A stretch of 64,000 nt of DNA from Filimonas effusa (GCF_004118675.1 NZ_SDHZ01000004.1:62001-126000), one strand, 5' to 3'. Numbered from the stretch's first letter, positions 25,559 through 35,646 are shown. Notes: generated by a model not told the origin, from the letters alone. A program made the numbers and translations.

Positions 25559-27818
25559 ACTTATATATACTATACTGGTGTTAGCCTGCCTGGCTGCATG
25601 TAACAATACCAAATACCTGACTGGTAACCAGCAGCTTTATAATGGCGCTAACGTATCTGTTGAATCGGAAGAAAAGGTAAAGAACAAAAAGGAGCTTGAG
25701 AGTGAGCTGGAAAGCCTGCTTCGTCCCAAGCCCAATGCCAAGATACTTGGGCTGAAAGTAAAGCTCTGGTTCTATAATATTGCCGGCACCCCTACCGGTA
25801 AAGGCTTGCGTTATTTTATCAAGAACAAGCTTGGGGAGCCCCCGGTTCTTGTATCTTATAATGCCATAGAAAAGAACAGGGCGGTATTGCAGAACCGTCT
25901 TGAAAACCGGGGTTATTTTCATGATACGGTATCTTTTGATACTTCGGTGAAAAACAAAAAAGTATTTGTTACTTATAAGGCACAGGTTGGGCCGCAGTAT
26001 ACGATCCGCAACATCACCTTTCCCAAAGACTCTACAGCGCTGGGCAGGGCCATAGATAGCGCTACCCGCCGCTCGAGATTACGGAAGGGAACAGCCTACG
26101 ACCTGGACCGTATCAAAGAGGAGCGTGTGCGTATCGACGACCGTTTGAAGAAAAAAGGTTTTTATTTCTTCAATGATGAATTTCTTATTGCCAATGTGGA
26201 CTCTACTGTTGGCGAGCACCAGGTAGATATGGATATAAAGCTGAAGAAGGAAACTCCTTCTAAGGCCAAAAAAGTTTATCGCATCAACGAGGTGATCGTT
26301 TATGCAGATTACAGCGCCCGCGACTCTGTTTACCGAGTTCGTGATACCACCCATGCAGTAGGAGGGTACACGATCATAGATCGCCGGAAACGTTTTAACC
26401 CGGCTATCTACGACCGCACCCTTATTTTCAAACCGGGTGATATATATAACCGCGACGATCATAACCTTTCGCTCAACAGGCTGACCACTTTGGGGGTATT
26501 TAAATATGTGAAGGCGCGTTTCCAGGAAGTTGACAGTACAAAAGATCCGAGGCTCAATGCATTTTACTATCTAACGCCTACAGAGCGAAAGTCGATCCGT
26601 TTCGAGGCTTCAGCGTTAACCAAATCGAACAATGCCAATGGTGGAGAGTTGTCGGTAAGCTGGCGTCACAGGAGCCTGTTTAAAGGCGCCGAGCTATTTA
26701 ATCTGAGTGTGTTTGGCGGTGTGGAGCAGCAGCTTTCGGGCCAGGGGAATATAGGTACCCGCAGACTTGGCGCCAACGCAAGCATCACTGTTCCGAGGAT
26801 TGTGGGGCCCATACAGTTCAATACCAACAGTGGTTTTGTGCCTAAAACGAGAGCGGAGCTTGGTTACGAGATCTATAGCCGCAGTGACCAATATACACTT
26901 ACCTCCTCCAAGGCAAGCATAGGTTATATCTGGAAAGAATCGGCCAATAAGGAGCATACGCTGAACTTTGTATCTGTCAACTATGTGCAGCCTACCAATA
27001 TCACAGATTCGTTTCAGAAAATGCTTAATAATAACCTTACGCTTGCACGCAGTATAGAAAAGCAATTCATCATTGGCTCGAACTATAACTTCAATTATAA
27101 TACCCAGCTTACTCCCAACCGCAAGCTGCATAATTTCTATTTTAACGGGTTGATCGATCTTTCCGGTAATGTGCTTGGTCTTGCCACCAATGCCAGTGTG
27201 CGCAAAGGCAGGGAGAAAGAGGTTTTTGGAACGCCTTTCGCCCAGTTCACCAAACTTGAGGCTGATTTCCGGCATTATCTGCGCCTGGGGCGTTTTAGTC
27301 AGCTTGCCAGCCGTATTACCGGTGGGGTAGGATTTGCTTATGGCAACAGTACGGTTATGCCTTTTGTGAAGCAGTTTTTTGCGGGTGGTGTTAACGATAT
27401 CAGGGCTTTCCGGTCGCGTTCTCTTGGTCCCGGGACTTATCATGCCGGCAATGCGTGGGATACCACTTTTCTTCCCGATCAGCCGGGAGATGTGAAACTG
27501 GAAATGAACACGGAATACCGTATGAAACTGTTCTCGGTATTACGTGGAGCGTTCTTCCTCGATGCCGGCAACGTATGGACGCGGGGTACCGATACCAGTC
27601 GTCCCGGATCCAGGTTCTCGAAAGATTTCATCAAGCAGATAGCTGTGGGGGCGGGTGTGGGGCTTAGAGTTGACATCAGCATTCTCATTCTTCGTTTCGA
27701 TGTGGCGTTCCCGCTTCGTAAGCCCTGGCAGCCTGAGGGCAGTCAATGGGTGATTGACAAGCTCCGGCTGTTTGACAAGGATTGGGTGTATAACCTGGCG
27801 ATAGGGTATCCGTTCTAA
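25542..27818 (+). CDS. tamL: TamL: BamA/TamA-family outer membrane lipoprotein
   Basis: A 758-residue Omp85-family protein with POTRA-like domains (about residues 25-330) and a C-terminal 16-strand-type barrel. The barrel includes the GGVNDIRAFRSRSLGPGTYH region that corresponds to the conserved (V/I)RGF/Y loop motif, with a closing aromatic residue (YPF). The N-terminus is a lipoprotein signal with Cys20 (ILVLACLAAC), the feature that separates Bacteroidota TamL from proteobacterial TamA. I chose the start at 25542 over the in-frame ATG at 25518 because only it gives a clean lipoprotein signal. It overlaps tamB by 17 bases, so the two are translated together. Confidence 0.9.
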   Translation: MKRTGRLIYTILVLACLAACNNTKYLTGNQQLYNGANVSVESEEKVKNKKELESELESLLRPKPNAKILGLKVKLWFYNIAGTPTGKGLRYFIKNKLGEPPVLVSYNAIEKNRAVLQNRLENRGYFHDTVSFDTSVKNKKVFVTYKAQVGPQYTIRNITFPKDSTALGRAIDSATRRSRLRKGTAYDLDRIKEERVRIDDRLKKKGFYFFNDEFLIANVDSTVGEHQVDMDIKLKKETPSKAKKVYRINEVIVYADYSARDSVYRVRDTTHAVGGYTIIDRRKRFNPAIYDRTLIFKPGDIYNRDDHNLSLNRLTTLGVFKYVKARFQEVDSTKDPRLNAFYYLTPTERKSIRFEASALTKSNNANGGELSVSWRHRSLFKGAELFNLSVFGGVEQQLSGQGNIGTRRLGANASITVPRIVGPIQFNTNSGFVPKTRAELGYEIYSRSDQYTLTSSKASIGYIWKESANKEHTLNFVSVNYVQPTNITDSFQKMLNNNLTLARSIEKQFIIGSNYNFNYNTQLTPNRKLHNFYFNGLIDLSGNVLGLATNASVRKGREKEVFGTPFAQFTKLEADFRHYLRLGRFSQLASRITGGVGFAYGNSTVMPFVKQFFAGGVNDIRAFRSRSLGPGTYHAGNAWDTTFLPDQPGDVKLEMNTEYRMKLFSVLRGAFFLDAGNVWTRGTDTSRPGSRFSKDFIKQIAVGAGVGLRVDISILILRFDVAFPLRKPWQPEGSQWVIDKLRLFDKDWVYNLAIGYPF

Positions 27819-29666
<1,848 letters not shown>

Positions 29667-29707
29667 TTTGTTAATAACACTGCCCAGGCAGAACTTAACT
29701 GATACAA

Positions 29708-29962
29708 ATGACTTTAGAAATATTAACGCCCGAGAAAAAACTCTATCATGGCGAAGTGTACGGTGTACAACTGCCGGGTATTGAAGGGCTTTTCGAAATA
29801 CTTGATAAGCATGCTCCGCTGGTAGCCGCTCTCGGTAAGGGTAAAGTGAAAGTGCTGAAAGATAAAAACAGTACTGAATTTTTCTCTATCAACGGAGGCT
29901 TTGTAGAGATGCTGAACAACAAAGCTACCGTGCTTGTAGAAGGCGCTGTTGCTCTGGACTAA
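29708..29962 (+). CDS. atpC: F-type ATP synthase subunit epsilon (short form)
   Basis: An 84-residue protein comprising only the N-terminal beta-sandwich of subunit epsilon (TLEILTPEKKLYHGEVYGVQ at the start, GIEGLFEILDKHAPLVAAL in the middle). The C-terminal helical hairpin that inhibits ATP hydrolysis in E. coli (about 135 residues in full) is missing. The short form is common in Bacteroidota. It lies 41 bases after atpD and just before a strong terminator. Confidence 0.95.
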   Translation: MTLEILTPEKKLYHGEVYGVQLPGIEGLFEILDKHAPLVAALGKGKVKVLKDKNSTEFFSINGGFVEMLNNKATVLVEGAVALD

Positions 29963-29981
29963 GATTCGGACGATCTGATTT

Positions 29982-30022
29982 AAAGAGACTGTATCAAACG
30001 TTTTTGATACAGTCTCTTTTTT
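29982..30022 (+). terminator. Terminator of the atpDC operon
   Basis: A 17-bp perfect stem (AAAGAGACTGTATCAAA 29982-29998 with TTTGATACAGTCTCTTT 30003-30019), a four-base loop and a T-run (30017-30022). Confidence 0.93.
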
Positions 30023-30189
30023 ATTCCGGGTACCTGACCGAAATGTGTAATGGGTGCCCTATATATTGTGTTACAAAAAGCTTTTGGGGTGATTTTAACA
30101 CCAACTGTCAACGGATCCTTAAAACCGGCGGTTGTATGTAACTTCTGGCTTCGTTTTCGTTCTAATTATATTATTAAACAGAACGAGTT

Positions 30190-30822
30190 ATGCGAAGATT
30201 CATTGCCCTATTGAGTGTTGTGACCGGGTTGTCGGCAGTGGCGACAAGCTGTGTCAAAGATCCTGTGGATCATTTATCTCCTGAAGAGTCACGTATTTAT
30301 ATCACCAACTTCGACTCTACCGCCAATTTTTCCACCTTTAAAACTTATAGTATATCCGATTCGGTTGCAGTAATAGCCGATAATGGTTCAGCTAAATCTG
30401 CGTCGGAAACTGATAAGGCTTATATCGCGGCCGTTAAAAAATACATGGCGGAAAGAGGGTATACATTGGTAACAAGAGAGGCGGTGCCCGACCTGGGTGT
30501 GAACGTAAACCGTATTTATAATACGCGGACAGGTGTAATAAGTTATCCTGATTACTGGGGTTATTATGGCGGGTACTGGGATCCTTATTACTGGGGATAC
30601 GGCGGCTATAATTACTATGTGCCTTATAGCTATGCCACGTACCAGATAACAGAAGGAGCGCTTTCTGTTGATATACTTGATCTGAAAAATGCCGCATCAC
30701 ATAATTCTATCAACGTTATATGGACAGGGTTGGTACGTGGTTCAGGCATCTTCAACACAAGTGTTGCAGATAGCCAGGTAAAAGCCTTGTTTGATCAGTC
30801 TTCTTATTTGAAAGCCAATTAA
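30190..30822 (+). CDS. DUF4136 lipoprotein
   Basis: A 210-residue envelope lipoprotein. The signal ends at Cys21 (LSAVATSC). Next come the NFDSTANFSTFKTYSISDS stretch, which is the typical DUF4136 beginning, and then a Tyr/Gly/Trp-rich loop near residues 120-150 (with repeated YYGGYWDPYYWGYGG-type sequence). The gene starts after an AT-rich stretch and is three bases from a barrel-like protein gene, suggesting a two-gene operon. Function of the family is unknown. Confidence 0.85.
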   Translation: MRRFIALLSVVTGLSAVATSCVKDPVDHLSPEESRIYITNFDSTANFSTFKTYSISDSVAVIADNGSAKSASETDKAYIAAVKKYMAERGYTLVTREAVPDLGVNVNRIYNTRTGVISYPDYWGYYGGYWDPYYWGYGGYNYYVPYSYATYQITEGALSVDILDLKNAASHNSINVIWTGLVRGSGIFNTSVADSQVKALFDQSSYLKAN

Positions 30823-30825
30823 AAC

Positions 30826-31467
30826 ATGAAAAAGATGAAGCGGAATATATTAATGCTGATGGCCGGAATACTGGCTGTAGCAATAACAGGAGGGGAAGTG
30901 AAGGCGCAGAGCGGAACTGTAAAACTCAACCTCTATTACAATTATGGACTTCCTACCGGGAGCTTTAAATCGGATGTTATTTCTAATGGTTCGCCCCGTG
31001 GCGGTGGCGCCGATATCCTATACAATATAGATCCCACCTGGGCTGCAGGTTTAAGTGTGGCCTTCCAGGATTTCTACCAGAAATACCCCAGGGCTGTATA
31101 TAACACCGGAAAGAACGAACAGATATCGGCAGTATTGTCGAATTCTGTTCAATCAACGCCTATCCTGGCCAAAGTGGTATTTAATCCCCTGGGTCGCCAG
31201 CGCAGTGTGGTACAGCCTTATGTTTCTGCGGGTGTTGGTTTTAGTATGATCAGCGATAAGCAATACCTTGGCCAGTTTGAAAGCAGCGATGCATCCGTAG
31301 CCTTTGCCAGCCAGATAGGGGCGGGTGTGCAGGTGCCTTTTGGTAAACTAAGTAACTCAGGATTGCTGCTGGGCGCCAATTATAACCTGGTTCCTTATAG
31401 TAAGAATGATCTTTCTAATCTTAACTCCATAGATTTCCGTGTGGGTGTTTATCTGCCCCTGAGATAA
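30826..31467 (+). CDS. Outer membrane beta-barrel protein
   Basis: A 213-residue exported protein with a signal peptide (about residues 1-28, ending GEVKAQ) and alternating beta strands typical of OmpW/OmpX-like small barrels. The Gly-rich turns and the end in a hydrophobic-aromatic strand (FRVGVYLPLR) support this. The preceding DUF4136 lipoprotein is probably cotranscribed. No specific function can be assigned. Confidence 0.78.
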   Translation: MKKMKRNILMLMAGILAVAITGGEVKAQSGTVKLNLYYNYGLPTGSFKSDVISNGSPRGGGADILYNIDPTWAAGLSVAFQDFYQKYPRAVYNTGKNEQISAVLSNSVQSTPILAKVVFNPLGRQRSVVQPYVSAGVGFSMISDKQYLGQFESSDASVAFASQIGAGVQVPFGKLSNSGLLLGANYNLVPYSKNDLSNLNSIDFRVGVYLPLR

Positions 31468-31514
31468 TGAATGAAACAATTATAAAGCAATACAAACAAC
31501 CAGTCACAGAAAAA

Positions 31515-31543
31515 AAGCCGGAGAACAATTTCTCCGGCTTCCT
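31515..31543. terminator. Bidirectional terminator between convergent genes
   Basis: AAGCCGGAGAA 31515-31525 pairs perfectly with TTCTCCGGCTT 31530-31540 around a CAAT loop. It has an A-run on the left and T-rich bases on the right. It serves the barrel gene (plus) and yqgE (minus). Confidence 0.9.
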
Positions 31544-31583
31544 TATTTATAACCGGTATTGCACCGATAAATTTCTATTCCTG

Positions 31584-32132
31584 TTAATTCAGTTGCGGAT
31601 CGATCGGGTAATGAACCAGTTGCTCATATTCTCCACCCATTTGTTGTAAGGCGAATGGCCATATTTGCTGAGGATCTTCTTTGAAGACGAGCTCCTGGCT
31701 GCCATGGGTGATCAGCCAGCTTTTTTCCTTAAGTTCGGCATCGAGCTGTCCTTTTGACCAGCCGCTATAACCCAGGTAAAAGCGGACTTCGTTGTTATTG
31801 ATCTGTTCCAGGTGTATTGCACTGATGAGTGCGTCAAAATCGCCACCCCAGTAAATGCCGTCTGTTACTTCCACGCCGCCGAGTAAGTCGGGGCGATGGT
31901 GCAGAAAATGAAGCGTATCCATTTGTACGGGGCCGCCAAAGTAAACGGGCCATTCGCATCCTTCAAGGTTATTGAGAAGACTGCCTACGGCCTGGTTATA
32001 AGGGCGGTTCAATACGAAGCCAAAGCTGCCTTCTTCCTGGTGGTCGCATATAAAAACCACCGACCTCATAAAATTGGGGTCTTTCAGAAACGGATCTGCC
32101 ACTAATGCTATTCCAGGTATAAGTTCATCCAT
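31584..32132 (-). CDS. yqgE: YqgE/AlgH family protein
   Basis: A 182-residue cytoplasmic protein of the UPF0301 family. The N-terminal LIPGIALVADPFLKDPNFMRS stretch is split by the conserved SVVFICDHQEEGSFGFVLNRP block, and the YLGYSGWSKGQLDAELK region follows. The family has a known fold but no agreed biochemical role. It is a single gene here, divergent from a histidine kinase, with 118 bases between them. Confidence 0.93.
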   Translation of the reverse strand: MDELIPGIALVADPFLKDPNFMRSVVFICDHQEEGSFGFVLNRPYNQAVGSLLNNLEGCEWPVYFGGPVQMDTLHFLHHRPDLLGGVEVTDGIYWGGDFDALISAIHLEQINNNEVRFYLGYSGWSKGQLDAELKEKSWLITHGSQELVFKEDPQQIWPFALQQMGGEYEQLVHYPIDPQLN

Positions 32133-32213
32133 AGTGGTTAAGTTACAATATTCACTACAAAACTGAAAATTTAATGCCGATCTCTATTATTTGTTAATGG
32201 ATTTAACCATTGC

Positions 32214-32243
32214 TTGCTAATTAAACTGATTCCTGTAGGTTTG
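32214..32243 (+). promoter_or_regulatory. Consensus Bacteroidota promoter for the histidine kinase
   Basis: TTG at 32214-32216, a 19-base spacer and TAGGTTTG at 32236-32243 match the -33/-7 consensus well. The coding start is at 32251, only seven bases after the -7 element, so the mRNA would be almost leaderless. Confidence 0.55.
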
Positions 32244-32250
32244 TAGTTCG

Positions 32251-33591
32251 ATGAAAAAGGTCTTTCCGGCTATTGCCGTATTAATAACACTGTCCCTTGC
32301 AGGGATCATCTTCTTCCAGATCTCCTGGTTACAGAACCTTTTACAGGTGCAGGAGCAGAAGGTTTTCTATAAAGTAGACAAAGCAGCAGTATCTGTTACA
32401 CAGGAATTTAATAAGCAGGCCTCTTCGGGGCCGAGCATGCACCTGCGCAACCGTGGTGCAAGGGCTCCTATGGAGCTGTTCAGGTTAAAACTTGCGCAAC
32501 CCAATACCATCTCGCAGCTATATAGTGCCGATGAAGTATATGAAAAGCTGCGAAGGGCATTTGATTCTGAAGACCTTCATAATCTGCGTTTCGAATTCGC
32601 GATCACATCCGATTCAGATGACTTTATAGTAGAGCTGCAATCACGTAATTTCATCGAAGAATCGCTCGATACTTTACATAACAGAAGGCGTTTCATTCCC
32701 ATCATTCCCGAAAGCGGCAGTGATATGGAAGGATTGATCGCTTTTGAAAACCTGGTGATAATTATCCCCGATTTCAAATCGCAGGTGTGGGAATCGCTTA
32801 CCTGGATGATCATTCTTTCCGCCATTTTTACGCTTATACTGGTGACAGCTTTTTATGTTACCCTGAAGACCCTGATAGATCAAAAGAAACTCAGTGAAAT
32901 CAAGAGTGATTTCATCAACAATATGACGCATGAGTTTAAAACGCCGCTTGCAACCATTTCGCTGGCGGTGGATGCGCTCCGTAACCAGAAGGTCCAGAAC
33001 AATGCTGAAAAGATGCAGTATTTCAGTGGTATCATCAAGGAGGAGAACATGCGTATGAACAAACATGTAGAAACCATACTGCAGGCAGCGCTTATGGAAA
33101 AGCAGGAATTGAAGCTGAACCTGAAGCCGCTTTCTGTTCATGAGATCATCAGGGAGGTGATGGATAATTTTGAGCTGGTGCTGCAGGAGAAAAATGCTTC
33201 TTCACAACTGTTGCTGAACGCACAGGCCGATACGGCTATGGTGGATGAAGTGCATTTCACCAATCTCATCTCCAACCTTGTTGACAACGCGGTTAAATAC
33301 TCCAAGGAAGACCTGCTGATAAAAGTAACTACACATAGCACCAATAAGTTCCTCGTCATCCGTATTGAAGACAATGGTATTGGTATGAGTAAGGAAACTG
33401 TAAAAAGGATCTTCGAGAAATTCTATCGTGCGCATACCGGCAACCTTCATAATGTAAAAGGTTTTGGTTTGGGAATGAGCTATGTAAAAACGGTGATCGA
33501 TGCGCACAAGGGCAGGGTTAAGGTAGAAAGTACACAAGGCAAAGGCAGCACCTTTACTGTTGAAATTCCTTTGGCGCCTGCGAATGCGTAG
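32251..33591 (+). CDS. Sensor histidine kinase (orphan)
   Basis: A 446-residue inner-membrane kinase. Membrane helices at about residues 7-24 and 185-207 enclose a ~155-residue periplasmic sensor without a recognised domain. No clear HAMP is present. The dimerisation domain has the phosphorylated His227 in MTHEFKTP. ATP-binding boxes: N box (LVDNAVKYS), G1 (IEDNGIGM) and G2 (GFGLGMSYV). Family members of the RprX/BaeS kind normally sit beside a response regulator; none is adjacent here, so its partner must be encoded elsewhere. A near-leaderless promoter precedes it. Confidence 0.92.
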   Translation: MKKVFPAIAVLITLSLAGIIFFQISWLQNLLQVQEQKVFYKVDKAAVSVTQEFNKQASSGPSMHLRNRGARAPMELFRLKLAQPNTISQLYSADEVYEKLRRAFDSEDLHNLRFEFAITSDSDDFIVELQSRNFIEESLDTLHNRRRFIPIIPESGSDMEGLIAFENLVIIIPDFKSQVWESLTWMIILSAIFTLILVTAFYVTLKTLIDQKKLSEIKSDFINNMTHEFKTPLATISLAVDALRNQKVQNNAEKMQYFSGIIKEENMRMNKHVETILQAALMEKQELKLNLKPLSVHEIIREVMDNFELVLQEKNASSQLLLNAQADTAMVDEVHFTNLISNLVDNAVKYSKEDLLIKVTTHSTNKFLVIRIEDNGIGMSKETVKRIFEKFYRAHTGNLHNVKGFGLGMSYVKTVIDAHKGRVKVESTQGKGSTFTVEIPLAPANA

Positions 33592-33674
33592 TGGCTTGGC
33601 AGGAGCGTTGCAATGTGGTGGCTGATGCGCAGGCATGACCAGCTGCCGTTGCCTGTTAACTTATAGCTGTTGGC

Positions 33675-34925
33675 TTATTTGTTACTATTCCACAACAGGC
33701 TGCCGTCGCCGTAGCTTAGGAACCTGAAATCATGCGTCATTGCATAATCATAAACCTTGCGCCAGTCCATTCCTATAATGGCCGCTACCAGCAATAGTAA
33801 AGTAGATTGTGGCTGGTGGAAATTGGTGATCAGCGCCTGAGCAATTCTCAACTGGTACCCGGGGGCTATCATGATTTGTGTACGTGCTGTTAAGACAGGC
33901 AAGTCGTGTGCCTGCATCCATAGCAGCAGCTCATTTAATGCAGTAGCAGCATCGATGTCCCGGGGGAGTTCATAAGCATCCCATTGATGCACTTCAAGAT
34001 GCTGTACACTTATATTGGTAAAAGATAGTTGTTTGTCGCGGGCAGCTTTCACCTTTACGCCCATCCAGTAAAGACTTTCCAATGTACGCAATGAGGTTGT
34101 GCCCACTGTAATAACGGGGGCGGGCAACTGCTTTATTATCGTTTCAATAAACGCGGCATTCACTTCAATAAATTCGGAGTGCATATCATGTGCGTCCATT
34201 GTATCGGCTTTCACCGGTTTAAAGGTGCCGGCGCTTACGTGCAGGGTAACAAACGCGGTAGAAACCTGCTTTGCTGCGAGTTTTTCGAGTAATGCGGGGG
34301 TAAAATGCAAGCCTGCTGTAGGTGCTGCTACTGATCCGTCGTGGCGTGCATAAATCGTTTGGTAACGTTCCTGGTCTGCCGCTTCTGCTTTACGGTTCAG
34401 GTAGGGTGGCAGCGGCATAACGCCGGCGGCATGTAATACGTCTGCGAAGTTTAAGGAAGCGGCATCCCATTGGAACCGCACAATGAAGTAGTCGTTTATT
34501 TTCTCTTCTTTATGTACAGTGAGCTGGAAGGGCTGTCCGTTATTGCCGATAGTTTTAACGAGCGGTTCTTCTTTCCATTTTTTGGCACCGCCTACGAGGC
34601 ATTTCCAGCGTACTTCTCCGGTGGTTGTCATGGCGGTGGTAATATCGGTAGCTTCTGCCGGTTCCAGGCAAAACAGTTCAATGACGCCGCCGGTAGCTTT
34701 CTGAAACAGCAGGCGTGCTTCTACCACCTTTGTATTATTGAAGACAAGCAGGGAGCCTGCGGGTATATGTTCATCCAGCGTCCGGTAACGGTGTTCCGTG
34801 ATCTCCCCGTTGCGATAGACCAGCAGTTTGCTTTCGTCCCTTGTGGGTAACGGGTAACGGGCGATGCGGTCTTCGGGTAAATGATAAGTAAAGTCCTGGA
34901 TCGTCAAATGCTTCGGGTGCGTCAT
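33675..34925 (-). CDS. queA: tRNA preQ1(34) S-adenosylmethionine ribosyltransferase-isomerase
   Basis: A 416-residue enzyme that transfers and rearranges the ribose of S-adenosylmethionine onto preQ1 in tRNA, giving epoxyqueuosine. Recognisable blocks: the N-terminal IARYPLPTRDESKLL, the VFNNTKVVEARL stretch, the central GSVAAPTAGLHFT motif, HVSAGTFKPV, and the C-terminal ALITNFHQPQSTLLLLVAA. I chose the start at 34925 (MTHPKHL) because the upstream 18 residues are unlike the family. It is longer than E. coli QueA (about 356), with insertions in the first half. It is divergent from mraZ across a 253-base region with DnaA-box-like sites. Confidence 0.95.
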   Translation of the reverse strand: MTHPKHLTIQDFTYHLPEDRIARYPLPTRDESKLLVYRNGEITEHRYRTLDEHIPAGSLLVFNNTKVVEARLLFQKATGGVIELFCLEPAEATDITTAMTTTGEVRWKCLVGGAKKWKEEPLVKTIGNNGQPFQLTVHKEEKINDYFIVRFQWDAASLNFADVLHAAGVMPLPPYLNRKAEAADQERYQTIYARHDGSVAAPTAGLHFTPALLEKLAAKQVSTAFVTLHVSAGTFKPVKADTMDAHDMHSEFIEVNAAFIETIIKQLPAPVITVGTTSLRTLESLYWMGVKVKAARDKQLSFTNISVQHLEVHQWDAYELPRDIDAATALNELLLWMQAHDLPVLTARTQIMIAPGYQLRIAQALITNFHQPQSTLLLLVAAIIGMDWRKVYDYAMTHDFRFLSYGDGSLLWNSNK

Positions 34926-34982
34926 AAGGCGCAAAGCTAAGCATAAACAATTTTGATACTGGTTTAAGTCGTAATTCACCTC

Positions 34983-35092
34983 TTATGCACATAGAGTGCA
35001 GGGTTATGCACAGGTTATTCACCTGCTTTTTGATAGTGTTTACCGAAAAGCCCTGCCATAGGGGCTTTAGCCATTGAAACCAATGTGGAAAA
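34983..35092. promoter_or_regulatory. Cluster of DnaA-box-like sequences in the queA-mraZ gap
   Basis: TTATGCACA occurs at 34983-34991 and again at 35004-35012, TTATTCACC (one mismatch) at 35015-35023, and TGTGGAAAA at 35084-35092, the reverse complement of TTTTCCACA. Three of the four fit the TTWTNCACA DnaA-box consensus exactly. The first three share one orientation with start spacings of 21 and 11 bases, close to two and one helical turns. A hairpin (AAAGCCC 35047-35053 / GGGCTTT 35062-35068) lies between box three and box four. Binding is inferred from sequence only. Confidence 0.5.
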
Positions 35093-35108
35093 AATCCCCG
35101 CTCCAATA

Positions 35109-35141
35109 TTTGGCATAAAAGTGGGAAAAAGTGTTATTTTG
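35109..35141 (+). promoter_or_regulatory. Core promoter of the dcw cluster (mraZ)
   Basis: TTTG at 35109-35112 and TTATTTTG at 35134-35141 (one mismatch to TAnnTTTG) are separated by 21 bases, within the usual range. The predicted RNA start is near 35146, giving a leader of about 33 bases before the mraZ ATG at 35179. Confidence 0.5.
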
Positions 35142-35155
35142 TGGTAATAAATGGA
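35121..35155 (+). promoter_or_regulatory. MraZ operator: GTGG-type repeats every 10 bases
   Basis: GTGGG at 35121, GTGTT at 35131, GTGGT at 35141 and ATGGA at 35151 recur with an exact 10-base period, each separated by five AT-rich bases. MraZ proteins of E. coli and Mycoplasma bind repeated TGGG/GTG-type boxes with this same period upstream of their own gene. The boxes here overlap the -7 element and the predicted start of transcription, which fits autorepression. The immediate downstream gene is mraZ. Confidence 0.65.
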
Positions 35156-35178
35156 ATTTAAGCGCTAAAATCCTGAAA

Positions 35179-35643
35179 ATGACTGGTTTCCTCGGTGAAT
35201 ATGAAGCAACGCTCGATGCAAAAGGGCGGTTCCTGCTTCCGGCCGGCTTTAAAAAGCAGCTGCCGGAAGGGGAAAACAGCTTTGTCATTACCCGTGGTCT
35301 CGAGAAATGCCTCAGTTTATATCCCGTAAAAAGTTGGGAACCCATTTACAACAAGATTAGTCAGTTAAACGATTTCGATCCCAAGGTACGGCAATTCCGC
35401 CGTCAGTTTTTGGGAGGGGCAACGGAAATAGAGCTGGATAGTGCCAGCCGTTTGCTGTTACCGCCAACATTGAAAGAATATGCCGGTCTCTCTAAAGATA
35501 TTATCCTCGTTGCAGCGACTGATAAGATCGAAATATGGGATGCCGCCAAGTATAAGCAGCTCTTTGAAGATTTCTCTCCCGAAGCATTCAGCAACCTGGC
35601 GCAGGAAGTGATGGCAAAGGATAATGTGAACGATAAACAATAG
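35179..35643 (+). CDS. mraZ: Transcriptional regulator MraZ
   Basis: A 154-residue DNA-binding protein made of two AbrB/SpoVT-like halves. The first half carries EYEATLDAKGRFLLPAGFKK, and the second carries ATEIELDSASRLLLPPTLKEY, each with the family D-x-x-G/S-R-h-h-h-P core. MraZ forms ring oligomers and controls its own dcw operon. The start at 35179 is chosen over the longer reading frame from 35131 because all family members begin at about MTGFLGEYEATLD and because the upstream portion is promoter/operator. rsmH follows within four bases. Confidence 0.96.
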   Translation: MTGFLGEYEATLDAKGRFLLPAGFKKQLPEGENSFVITRGLEKCLSLYPVKSWEPIYNKISQLNDFDPKVRQFRRQFLGGATEIELDSASRLLLPPTLKEYAGLSKDIILVAATDKIEIWDAAKYKQLFEDFSPEAFSNLAQEVMAKDNVNDKQ

Positions 35644-35646
35644 GTG

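Noticed and set aside
31467-31649. 60-codon frame after the beta-barrel gene
   Set aside because: Crosses a perfect bidirectional terminator and runs into yqgE antisense.
34983-35155. Replication origin (oriC) reading of the DnaA-box cluster
   Set aside because: Most genes left of the site, including atpDC and tamB, run toward it, which would be head-on with replication. dnaA is not nearby. A regulatory role is preferred until GC skew is computed.
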